A stretch of DNA of 64,000 bases. Source: an uncultured Cohaesibacter sp. Its GTDB lineage: Bacteria > Pseudomonadota > Alphaproteobacteria > Rhizobiales > Cohaesibacteraceae. Position numbers and translations under genes: made by a program. This document shows, piece by piece, positions 48,073 to 56,164 of the stretch. The notes under the pieces are model-generated. The model saw nothing but the letters and a program-made list of their open reading frames with translations. It was not told where the DNA came from and ran no database searches. Each line of letters starts with the position of its first letter. Position 1 is the first letter of the stretch. The stretch covers positions 2,276,001 to 2,340,000 of the forward strand of contig NZ_OY762905.1 in assembly GCF_963666525.1 (NCBI RefSeq). The letters run 5' to 3'.

Positions 48073-48861
48073 CTATTCCCCGGAAAGAGCATCAGCAGGC
48101 ACATCGGAGTGTGCGTCGGCATGCGGCGTTTCCACCAGCTGGCCCGATTTCAGCCGCACCACCCGCTCGCAGCGGTCCGCAAGGCGCGGATCGTGGGTTA
48201 CCAGCATCAAGGTCATGCCGCGCTGTTTGTGCAGGCGGAACATCAGGTCGGAAATCTCCTGACCGGTGTCACTGTCGAGGTTGCCGGTCGGTTCATCGGC
48301 AATCAGGATCGAAGGTCGTGGCGCCAGCGCACGGGCAATCGCCACCCTCTGCTGTTCACCGCCCGACAATTCGGCAGGATAATGATGGACGCGATGCCCC
48401 AGCCCGACCGCTTCAAGCTCTGCCCTGGCGACATCAAAGGCATCACGGCGACCCGCCAGTTCCAGCGGAATGGCGGTGTTTTCCAACGCAGTCATGGTCG
48501 GAACAAGATGGAAAGACTGGAAAATGATGCCGATCCGGGTGCCTCGAAACTGCGCCAGCGTGTCTTCGTCCATGCGCGACAGGTCACTGCCCTCAACCAG
48601 CACCTTGCCCCGATCGGCCTGCTCCAGACCAGCCATCACCATCAACAGGGTCGATTTGCCTGAACCGGACGGACCGACAAGCCCGACCGAATGGCCGCTC
48701 TCGATGTCAAGATCGATCCCGCGCAGGATATCGACCCGCGAATGGCCAGCCCCGAGGCTCAGATAGACATCATGAAGGGAGATGATCGGCGCCTTGCTGA
48801 CCGGATCAGTCGATGACAGGTGCGATGTTTCAGAAACTTCGGGTGTGAGGGATGAAGTCAC
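48073..48861 (-). CDS. YbbA-type ABC transporter ATP-binding protein
   Basis: The 262-residue ATPase of the LolD/MacB class shows Walker [12 protein letters not shown], the Q-loop ([15 protein letters not shown]), signature [15 protein letters not shown], Walker [13 protein letters not shown] and the switch His VTHDPRLA. It has about 25 extra residues at the N-terminus. Together with the downstream permease it forms a mechanotransmission-type exporter. It is divergent from the tesA-like gene. Confidence 0.91.
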   Translation of the reverse strand: MTSSLTPEVSETSHLSSTDPVSKAPIISLHDVYLSLGAGHSRVDILRGIDLDIESGHSVGLVGPSGSGKSTLLMVMAGLEQADRGKVLVEGSDLSRMDEDTLAQFRGTRIGIIFQSFHLVPTMTALENTAIPLELAGRRDAFDVARAELEAVGLGHRVHHYPAELSGGEQQRVAIARALAPRPSILIADEPTGNLDSDTGQEISDLMFRLHKQRGMTLMLVTHDPRLADRCERVVRLKSGQLVETPHADAHSDVPADALSGE

Positions 48862-49013
48862 GAGGATCCTAACCTATATTGCAAGAAAACATGTGCCCGG
48901 AATGCCGGAAAGAAGACAAAATGTTGGTTTCTATATGGGGTTGAAAAACCGGAATCAAAGCCGACAGGGGCCGGTTCGAGCGCATTTAGTGATATTCGCA
49001 AGAGATAAGAGTT

Positions 49014-49739
49014 ATGGTCAGATACGATAAATGGCGCGATGGTGGATCGCTATGGTCCATATCCGAGCGCACTTCAGACAAAAGCGTGACAGCCCGAAGG
49101 GGCTCTCACGGCGGTCTTGCCTCTCTGTCCTTCCTCTTCCTTGTTCTGCTGGGAATCTTTGCCATGACTGAAGCCAGGGCTGACACCGTCCGCATATTGG
49201 CCTTTGGCGATTCCCTCTCGGCCGGCTATCAGCTGCCCGCAGGCACGGGCTTTACCGATCGGCTGCAGGAAAAACTGAACGCCGAAGGGCTTGACGCCGA
49301 AGTGATCAATGCAGCCGTCTCCGGCGACACGACCGCCTCCGGTCTTTCGCGACTGGACTGGTCAACCCCGGATGATGTCGATCTGGTGCTGCTCGAACTG
49401 GGAGCCAATGATGCCCTGCAAGGGCTGCCGATCGACAAGGCCAAGGCCAATCTGGATGCCATGATCGAGAAATTCCAAGCCAAAGACATCAAGGTTGCCC
49501 TGATGGGCATGATGGCCCCGCCAAACATGGGCGCCGACTACACCGCCGCCTTCGATGCCATCTACCCTGCCCTTGCCAAGGAACACAAAATTCCTTTATA
49601 TCCATTCTTTCTGGAAGATGTGGCAGCCCAGCCGCATCTGAACCTTGAGGATGGCATGCATCCAAACGAGGAAGGCATAAAGATCATCGTTGCCAAGGTA
49701 GCACCTTTTATCATTGATATTCTGAAACAAACCAACTGA
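49014..49739 (+). CDS. tesA: TesA-like GDSL esterase/lysophospholipase
   Basis: This is a periplasmic SGNH hydrolase. The 241-residue protein has a signal peptide (SFLFLVLLGIFAMTEARA) and the four SGNH blocks: block I ILAFGDSLSAGY with the nucleophilic Ser, block II Gly (AVSGDTTASG), block III GANDALQG and block V DGMHPNEEG with Asp and His. E. coli TesA has thioesterase, protease and lysophospholipase activity. It is divergent from the YbbAP pair. The true start could be the internal GTG near 49086. Confidence 0.88.
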   Translation: MVRYDKWRDGGSLWSISERTSDKSVTARRGSHGGLASLSFLFLVLLGIFAMTEARADTVRILAFGDSLSAGYQLPAGTGFTDRLQEKLNAEGLDAEVINAAVSGDTTASGLSRLDWSTPDDVDLVLLELGANDALQGLPIDKAKANLDAMIEKFQAKDIKVALMGMMAPPNMGADYTAAFDAIYPALAKEHKIPLYPFFLEDVAAQPHLNLEDGMHPNEEGIKIIVAKVAPFIIDILKQTN

Positions 49740-49818
49740 CTGCGTGCAGTTTGCATGCTTCCCATGAAAATCAGACCGGTTCCCACCTTTTACCGGCCAC
49801 AGAAAAACGGATTCCGAC

Positions 49819-50874
49819 ATGGAAATGAGAAAACTGGGTCGTACGGACCTTGAAGTGAGCAGCCTTTGTCTGGGCACCATGACCTGGGGTGAGCAGAACA
49901 CCAAGGCAGAAGCCTATGAACAGCTCGACTATGCAGTGGATCAGGGCATCAATTTCATCGACGCCGCCGAGCTTTATCCTGTCCCGAGCAGGGCCGCCAC
50001 ACAGGGCCGCACCGAAGAAATCATCGGTGACTGGATGCAGGATCGCGGCAACCGCTCCGACGTCATTCTTGCCACCAAGGTCATCGGCCGCTCGATGAGC
50101 AACTGGTTCCGTGACGGCGAGATCGAACCGCGCCTCAACCGCGCCCAGATCTTCGAAGCCGTCGACAAGAGCCTCAAGCGCCTCAAGACCGATTATATCG
50201 ATCTTTACCAGATCCATTGGCCGGACCGGAAGGTCTCGCAGTTTGGCGCCAACCCGATCATCTACGCCCATCCGGAACCGGCCGACGACGAAACCCCGAT
50301 TGCAGAAACCATCGCTGCCATGGACGAACTGGTCAAGGCTGGCAAGGTCCGCCATGTCGGCCTGTCCAACGAGACCGGCTGGGGCACGATGAATTATCTC
50401 AACGAAGCAGTAAAAGGCACCGGGCCGCGTGTTGTCTCCATCCAGAACGCCTACAGCCTTCTGAACCGCACCTTCGAAATCAACCTCGCCGAAATCGCCA
50501 TGCGCGAACAGGTGGGCCTGCTTGCCTATTCGTCGCTCGGTCAGGGCACGATCACAGGCAAGTATCTGGACGGCAAACAGCCCGAAGGCGCCCGCATGAC
50601 CCTGTTCAAGAATTTTGGTGCCCGTTACCACACCCTCGGGGCTGAACCGGCGATCCGCGGCTATCTCAAGGTTGCCGAAGACTTCGGCGTGGATGTCGCC
50701 CAGATGGCGCTGGCCTTCGTGCACACCCGCGGCTTCACCACGTCGGTGATCCTTGGCGCCACGAAAATGGAGCAGCTGAAAAATGACATCGCCTGCCATG
50801 ATTTCGTGCTGACCGCCGAAATGGAAGAAGCCATCAACAACGTGCACCGGGTACATTCCAACCCTTGCCCGTGA
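49819..50874 (+). CDS. tas: Aldo/keto reductase, Tas type
   Basis: The 351-residue NADPH-dependent aldo/keto reductase is close to E. coli Tas. The active-site tetrad is visible: Asp and Tyr in INFIDAAELYPVPS, Lys in LATKVIG and His in YQIHWPDR. Further family motifs are VGLSNETGWG and VILGATKMEQL. The E. coli protein complements a prephenate dehydrogenase mutant, but the natural substrate is unclear. ATG 49819 follows CCGACATGG-type context with weak spacing. It lies 79 bp after tesA and carries its own terminator. Confidence 0.9.
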   Translation: MEMRKLGRTDLEVSSLCLGTMTWGEQNTKAEAYEQLDYAVDQGINFIDAAELYPVPSRAATQGRTEEIIGDWMQDRGNRSDVILATKVIGRSMSNWFRDGEIEPRLNRAQIFEAVDKSLKRLKTDYIDLYQIHWPDRKVSQFGANPIIYAHPEPADDETPIAETIAAMDELVKAGKVRHVGLSNETGWGTMNYLNEAVKGTGPRVVSIQNAYSLLNRTFEINLAEIAMREQVGLLAYSSLGQGTITGKYLDGKQPEGARMTLFKNFGARYHTLGAEPAIRGYLKVAEDFGVDVAQMALAFVHTRGFTTSVILGATKMEQLKNDIACHDFVLTAEMEEAINNVHRVHSNPCP

Positions 50875-50947
50875 TCGGCCAATCATTGGCAGAGGCCCCG
50901 ATCTGTCGCAGATTTCAACAGACCGGGGCCTGAGCCAGAAAGTCATG

Positions 50948-50993
50948 AAAGCCGCGCATTACCGTACATTCCGGTAAGGCGCGGCTTTTTTCT
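50948..50993 (+). terminator. Rho-independent terminator after tas
   Basis: The outer stem AAAGCCGCGC/GCGCGGCTTT and an inner stem TTACCG/CGGTAA form a long hairpin ending in T residues. Confidence 0.85.
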
Positions 50994-51203
50994 TGCCGGT
51001 CGGAACGGCCCCTGACAAGACCGCAGCCAAAGCTTTTAAAGCATCGTCACATTTTTTCGGCTATCCTCTGAGGGCAGCCGCCCCGAAGTGATTCGACACT
51101 GATCTAACAATTGCTTTGGCCGAATTCATTTCGACGGTAACAATGGATCACCAGATCCAGCCGCGACAGAAATGTCGAGCCCCTCGTCCAACACGGGAGC
51201 GAA

Positions 51204-51743
51204 ATGATGCCACGTTTGTTTGCCGGCCTGGAAATCCCCCAACCCATAACGACCATGTTGTCCCTGCAAAGAGGCGGCCTTTATGGTGCGCGCTGGATCG
51301 ATGAAGCGAATTATCACATCACCTTGCGCTTCATGGGGGATGTCGACTATTCGCTTGCCAACGAGATTGTCTTCCAGATGTCCCAGATCCAGTGTCCCGA
51401 GTTCACGCTTTCTCTCAAGGGCTTTGGCTCGTTCGGTGCCAGAAAGCCACATTCGGTGTTTGCTGCGGTCCAGAACAACGAGGATCTGGTTCTCCTGCAC
51501 CAGGAGCTGGAACGGCGCATGCGCAAACTTGGCCTCCGGTCGGACAAGCATGACTATACGCCGCATGTCACGCTGGCGCGCCTCAAGAAGACCGCCGAGC
51601 CGATCGACGTCGCCAACTATCTGGCCCTGCGCGGCGGCTTCCAGACCGAACAGTTCAGGGTTCCGCGCTTCGTGCTCTATTCATCCCGCGACAGCGTCGG
51701 TGGAGGGCCCTATGTGATCGAAGAAACCTTCGACCTTCTGTAG
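51204..51743 (+). CDS. thpR: RNA 2',3'-cyclic phosphodiesterase
   Basis: The 179-residue member of the 2H phosphoesterase/LigT family has two catalytic HxT motifs, YHITLRFMGD (about residue 39) and YTPHVTLARL (about residue 119). The family hydrolyses 2',3'-cyclic ends to 2'-phosphates. ATG 51204 (ATGATG) follows GGGAGCGAA. The 210-bp gap upstream (50994-51203) shows no gene. Confidence 0.9.
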   Translation: MMPRLFAGLEIPQPITTMLSLQRGGLYGARWIDEANYHITLRFMGDVDYSLANEIVFQMSQIQCPEFTLSLKGFGSFGARKPHSVFAAVQNNEDLVLLHQELERRMRKLGLRSDKHDYTPHVTLARLKKTAEPIDVANYLALRGGFQTEQFRVPRFVLYSSRDSVGGGPYVIEETFDLL

Positions 51744-51744
51744 A

Positions 51745-51774
51745 TAAAAAAAGGGCCGCTTGTTCGGCCCTTTG
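51745..51774. terminator. Bidirectional terminator after thpR
   Basis: The stem AAAGGGCCG/CGGCCCTTT (51750-51758 with 51765-51773) has an A-tract upstream. It can end both thpR and the convergent gene at 51825. Confidence 0.8.
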
Positions 51775-51824
51775 CTCTTTCTGGCTGGGATGCGGGCCGG
51801 CGACCGTCCCGCCGTCACAGCCGC

Positions 51825-52538
51825 CTAGCCGAACTTGACGAACAACTTCGAATAGGCTGGCTTCAGCTTCTTCATCGCTTCGATCACCGCGACAGGATCA
51901 TTGCTCTTCAACGCCGCGCTGAGCCCCTCGATCGAGCCGTCAAGCCCCTTGAGCAACCCCTTGAACTCGTCATTGGCCATAAGATCCGCCGGGGCATGGC
52001 GGGCAAGGTCGTCGGCCAGATAGCGCAGCACACCGACTTTCTCGAACAGATCACCCCGCACCGCGTCAGACCAATCCGCAACGCTGACCTTGGTCAGCAG
52101 AACGGGTTCCATCGAGGCGTGGTAGGCATTCACATAGCTGCTGAACACCATGACGCCATTGCGATCGCGCAGGTCATCAAGCTCGTTGCGGATGGCTTCC
52201 AGCACCTCGTGAGCTTCCAGCACTTCACCCTTTGCGGTGGCTTCGGCCGCCTTGTCGGCAATGGAACCGACAGCAGCGAGGGTTTCGGACCATTTGGCCT
52301 CACCGGCATAGCGGGCTGGAACATCCGTATAGATCTTGATGATGGTGCCATTCCAGATCGACTGGAACTTGGCGATTGCCTGCTTGGCTCCCTCGACATC
52401 CTTCTGGTTGCTCTTGAACAACGCAACCCGATAAGGCGCATAAGCCTTGGCAACATCGGAATCAAAATCGGCAAATGCCCCCGAAGTCATGCACACAAGC
52501 ACAGAAGCGGCGAGGACCGGGCGAAAGAAACGAGACAT
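51825..52538 (-). CDS. Periplasmic helical protein, unknown
   Basis: The 237-residue product has a signal peptide (PVLAASVLVCMTSGAFA, then DFDSD). The mature part is all helical, with two similar halves: residues 22-120, and residues 121-237 ending MKKLKPAYSKLFVKFG. The closing KxxYxxLF(V/M)KFG resembles the end of cytochrome c'/c-556-like four-helix proteins, but there is no CxxCH heme site and no Cys in the mature protein. ATG 52538 follows GGAGAAGGTC. I do not recognise a named family. Confidence 0.7.
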   Translation of the reverse strand: MSRFFRPVLAASVLVCMTSGAFADFDSDVAKAYAPYRVALFKSNQKDVEGAKQAIAKFQSIWNGTIIKIYTDVPARYAGEAKWSETLAAVGSIADKAAEATAKGEVLEAHEVLEAIRNELDDLRDRNGVMVFSSYVNAYHASMEPVLLTKVSVADWSDAVRGDLFEKVGVLRYLADDLARHAPADLMANDEFKGLLKGLDGSIEGLSAALKSNDPVAVIEAMKKLKPAYSKLFVKFG

Positions 52539-52626
52539 GACCTTCTCCATATGTATGTAATTTCGAATATACAGAAACATAAAGAGGCAGTCTGCACAGC
52601 CTGCTCGATCAAATCAAGCGGACTTT

Positions 52627-53112
52627 TCAACGAAGTTTTTGTAATAAAATGTCGCTGGCCTTGTCGATCAGGTGATAGACATCCTCGAACGCATCCGCCC
52701 CGCCATAATAGGGATCGGGCACTTCATAGGAGCGCTTCAAGACCCCGACACCGCAATATTCCAGATACAGCGCCACTTCTGCCGTTCCATCCCGGGGCTG
52801 CATCGCCCTGATGTCGCGCAGATTGTCCCTATCCATCGCCAGAATGAGGTCGAAGGCATAGAAATCCTCCGGAGCGATCCGGCGCGCCCTGATATCGGTT
52901 ATGTCCGTGCCATGTTGCCGCGCAACAGTGATGGTGCGGTTGTCCGGGCGGCTGCCGATGTGCCAGGCGCCCAACCCGGCGCTATCCAGAAGGAACCGGT
53001 CCGCAAGGCCATTCTCCTTTATCTTCTGCCGCAAGATCCCCTCCGCAAGCGGAGACCGACAAATATTGCCGAGGCAGACGAACAGAATGGACGTGGGATG
53101 AGCAGGCAGCAT
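52627..53112 (-). CDS. Low-molecular-weight protein-tyrosine phosphatase
   Basis: The 161-residue phosphatase has the P-loop VCLGNICRSP (Cys13, Arg19) and the general-acid Asp in VPDPYYGGADAF. The family dephosphorylates tyrosine kinases that control capsule or exopolysaccharide, or acts on other small phosphoproteins. No kinase or polysaccharide cluster is adjacent. Confidence 0.92.
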   Translation of the reverse strand: MLPAHPTSILFVCLGNICRSPLAEGILRQKIKENGLADRFLLDSAGLGAWHIGSRPDNRTITVARQHGTDITDIRARRIAPEDFYAFDLILAMDRDNLRDIRAMQPRDGTAEVALYLEYCGVGVLKRSYEVPDPYYGGADAFEDVYHLIDKASDILLQKLR

Positions 53113-53477
53113 GAAGATGTCTCGCGAAACAATGATCTGGGCGAACCATTAGCAGACAACCTATTCGCCTAAAGGCGCAGTCGCAAGCCCCCTCCGCTCG
53201 CAAAAACGGCAGTTTTCGAAACTTTTTGACAGATACGGCATCGGCCAGCGAAACAGAAAATGACTGATCTTCAGAGCTCTGGAACCGCTTCACCCAACAC
53301 CTCGCGCATACGAACAGCCAAGACAATCCCACCCTATACTGACAAACAACCACCATAAACATAGTAAACAAAATATTTATTGAGCAATATCCAAACCAAA
53401 TCAAGAAAGAGATAATTCAATTCTACTTTCATTAATATTTATATTATAAATTATTAAGGTGCATCATGGGAGGGAGC
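53113..53477. other. Intergenic region upstream of the histidine kinase
   Basis: About 365 bp. The right part (53330-53460) is strongly AT-rich with no gene. A minus-strand frame (52982-53404) overlaps the phosphatase and is Cys-rich noise. It ends in GGGAGGG before ATG 53478 and likely holds the kinase promoter. Confidence 0.5.
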
Positions 53478-55085
53478 ATGCCTTACTTCATCAGCAATGA
53501 AAACATCGAGAACAATCTGATTTCATTCTTGATGGAATCGGTGGATCAGGGCATTTCGGTCACCGATAAAAATCTCAACATCGTCTTCATGAATCGCGCC
53601 GCCTGCAAGATGCTGGATATTCCGATCAGCCTGCTGCAGAAGAACAACTCCGTCAGAAACCTGATCAGTTTCATGGCCGAACGTGGCGACTACGGCCCCG
53701 GCGACCTCGATGAAATCGTCGAGCGGCGCATGGCCATGTTGCAGCAGGATGCCATTCACGACATCGAGCATGAAACGACGGATGGGCGCGTGATCAGCCT
53801 GCAGGGCAAGTTTGCTTGCGAAAAAATCTTTGTTTCCATCTTCACTGATGTCACCGAACAGCGCGCCTACGAGGCCAAGCTGGAGGCCATCCAGTATGAG
53901 TTGGAACTGAAGCTGGAGAACAGCCTGCGCGAAGTGCGCTACAACCGCGACCTGCTCGTCAATGCGATCAACGCCATCGATGATGGCATCATCCTGTTTG
54001 ACGAGGATGATCGACTGGTGCTGGCAAATACCCGCATGCTCGATCTCTATCCCAATCTCAAGCGCCACCTGATCCGGCAATCCCACGTCTCCAGGATCGA
54101 GGGTTTTGACCTGCCAACGGTAGGGGATTTCAGTGAAGAAGACGTGATTCGTGGCCGTCATCGCAACGAGATGAAACTGCATGACGACCACTGGTATCGA
54201 ATCGAACAGTCGGCAACTGTCAACGGCGGCAAGATAGCCATCTTCTCGGACATCTCCACCTACAAGGACCAGACCAGCAAGCTGCAACAGCACACCAACA
54301 AGCTGGTCAAGCTGCTGCAAAAGGAGATCTCGCTGTCCGAAACCCAGCGGGAGTTCGTCTCGATGGCCTCCCACGAGTTCAAGACGCCGCTTGCCATCAT
54401 CGACAGCAATGCCCAGCGCATCGAGCGCAAGGCAGGTGACATGCCCACCGAAAGGCTGCTGACCCGCATTGCCAACATTCGCGACTCGGTCGAGCGCATG
54501 CAGTATTTGATCAACCGCTTCATGGATTTCTCGAGCGAGGAAATCGCCGGTCTGAAGATGGAAGCCAAAAAGCAGAATTTCCGCAGCACCGTCGAACGCC
54601 TCTGCACGACCCACCTGGAAATGGGCGAGACCGCCAACATCCAATGGGATCTCGGGGATCTGCCCGAACACGCCAGCTTCGACCAGAATCTGCTCGATCA
54701 ATGCGTCAGCAACATCCTGTCCAACGCCATCAAATATTCCGAACCCGGCGCCCCCATCAATGTCATTGGACGCAGCAATGACAAGCATATTACCATCGAG
54801 ATCCGTGATCAGGGCATCGGCATCCCCGACGAGGAGTTACCGAGGATCTTCAACAAATACTATCGGGCCTCCAATTCAAGCGGCATCGCGGGAACGGGTA
54901 TCGGACTCAATTTCACCCAGTTGGCCCTCAAGGAACAGGGCGGCAGAATTGAAGTCAAAAGCAAACTCGGGGAAGGATCCTGCTTCACCATCTTCCTGCC
55001 CGCCTCCATTGCCCTTGGAGAGCCGGACAGAGGCGATCCGACCCGCAAGGACAATCAGACCGAGCCTGATCAGCTGGCATCATGA
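53478..55085 (+). CDS. PAS-domain sensor histidine kinase
   Basis: The 535-residue cytoplasmic kinase has two PAS domains (about 13-130 and 155-270), a coiled-coil linker and HisKA with the phospho-acceptor His299 in FVSMASHEFKTPL. The ATPase domain has N box SNAIKYSEPG, G1 DQGIGIPDEEL, G2 GTGIGLNFT and FTIFLP. There is no membrane segment, so it senses an internal signal (redox, heme or small ligand; not readable). I chose ATG 53478 because GGGAGGG sits just upstream; ATG 53466 lies inside that site. The response regulator gene begins 25 bp after it. Confidence 0.92.
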   Translation: MPYFISNENIENNLISFLMESVDQGISVTDKNLNIVFMNRAACKMLDIPISLLQKNNSVRNLISFMAERGDYGPGDLDEIVERRMAMLQQDAIHDIEHETTDGRVISLQGKFACEKIFVSIFTDVTEQRAYEAKLEAIQYELELKLENSLREVRYNRDLLVNAINAIDDGIILFDEDDRLVLANTRMLDLYPNLKRHLIRQSHVSRIEGFDLPTVGDFSEEDVIRGRHRNEMKLHDDHWYRIEQSATVNGGKIAIFSDISTYKDQTSKLQQHTNKLVKLLQKEISLSETQREFVSMASHEFKTPLAIIDSNAQRIERKAGDMPTERLLTRIANIRDSVERMQYLINRFMDFSSEEIAGLKMEAKKQNFRSTVERLCTTHLEMGETANIQWDLGDLPEHASFDQNLLDQCVSNILSNAIKYSEPGAPINVIGRSNDKHITIEIRDQGIGIPDEELPRIFNKYYRASNSSGIAGTGIGLNFTQLALKEQGGRIEVKSKLGEGSCFTIFLPASIALGEPDRGDPTRKDNQTEPDQLAS

Positions 55086-55110
55086 TTGAAGACATATCGG
55101 AGAAAGACCC

Positions 55111-55926
55111 ATGCCGGAAAAGATTCTTTGCATCGAAGATGAAGCGCTTCTGCTCGAAGACATCGTCGAGGAATTGCAAGATGCTGGCTACCTGACATTG
55201 AAGGCCAGCAACGGCAAGGAAGCAATTGAAATCCTGAAGTATGAGACGGTCGATCTCATCCTGTGCGACATCATGATGCCGGTGATCGACGGCCCGACAA
55301 CCCTCAAGCTCGTTCGCGAGCGGCTGCCGCAGCACAATGAGGTGCCCTTCATCTTCCTGACGGCAAAATCAACGCGGGAAGACATCCTTCTGGGGAAGAA
55401 GATGGGCGTCGACGACTATCTCACCAAGCCCATCGACTATGATCTGCTGCTAGCCACCATCAAGGCCCGCCTCGAACAGGTCAACCGCATCAGGGAGACC
55501 AACGAGGCCAAGCTAAAACGCATCTATCACGCGCTGCGCGAAAACCATTCGGCCGAGCCCCTGTCCGTTGCCCTCGTGGCCAATTCGCACAAGTTTGTCC
55601 TGCCGATCGAACAGGCGCTCCAGGATCTGGGCTGTCTGGTGGAATTCGTCCACGAAGAGCATCTGGCGGTACGCAAGGACACCGTCGAGAAGAACGATCT
55701 GGTCTTCCTGTTCTACAGCAAGATCGTGCACTATTATCTCAACGGCCTCATCAACACCCGCGCCACCCACGGCCGCGGCAAGATGATCCTTCTATGCAAG
55801 GACAACGTCGATCACAATCTGCGCGAAGCCCTGCTGGAACTCGGCATCGGCAAGACCATCGACTATCCCTTCCCGCCGGTCGCCATTTTCAAGACCATTC
55901 TGGAAGCCACCCAGAACAAGATCTGA
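55111..55926 (+). CDS. Response regulator with unrecognised C-terminal domain
   Basis: The 271-residue protein has an N-terminal receiver domain with the acidic pair ED at 9-10, phospho-acceptor Asp53 (LILCDIMMP), Thr85 and Lys106 (DDYLTKPID). A helical linker (about 115-145) leads to a C-terminal alpha/beta domain (about 150-271, SVALVANSHKFVLPIEQAL...KMILLCKDNVD) that is not a known DNA-binding or GGDEF/EAL output. It may be a degenerate second receiver without phospho-acceptor. It is co-transcribed with the preceding kinase, which is its likely partner. Confidence 0.86.
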   Translation: MPEKILCIEDEALLLEDIVEELQDAGYLTLKASNGKEAIEILKYETVDLILCDIMMPVIDGPTTLKLVRERLPQHNEVPFIFLTAKSTREDILLGKKMGVDDYLTKPIDYDLLLATIKARLEQVNRIRETNEAKLKRIYHALRENHSAEPLSVALVANSHKFVLPIEQALQDLGCLVEFVHEEHLAVRKDTVEKNDLVFLFYSKIVHYYLNGLINTRATHGRGKMILLCKDNVDHNLREALLELGIGKTIDYPFPPVAIFKTILEATQNKI

Positions 55927-56164
55927 ACCTACGCTCGGCACACCAGACAACCAGAACAGGCACTCCGCGCGGGCAAGGACGCCCGCGTTAATATCTGCTT
56001 CCGGCAATCGGCAAAATATAGTAAACCCACCCGACAGGGCAGAAACGGCGATAGCGCCCGGCTCATCCCACCCGAACGGACCGGATGAAGCGGACAGGGC
56101 TTCGCCCTCGCTGCCGACAGTACCCCTCTTGGTCGCAACAGCACCAGACTTCGGAGAGCCAGCC

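Noticed and set aside
52982-53404. 140-codon minus-strand frame upstream of the phosphatase gene
   Set aside because: It overlaps the phosphatase gene in another phase and extends into AT-rich spacer. The Cys-rich product has no motif.
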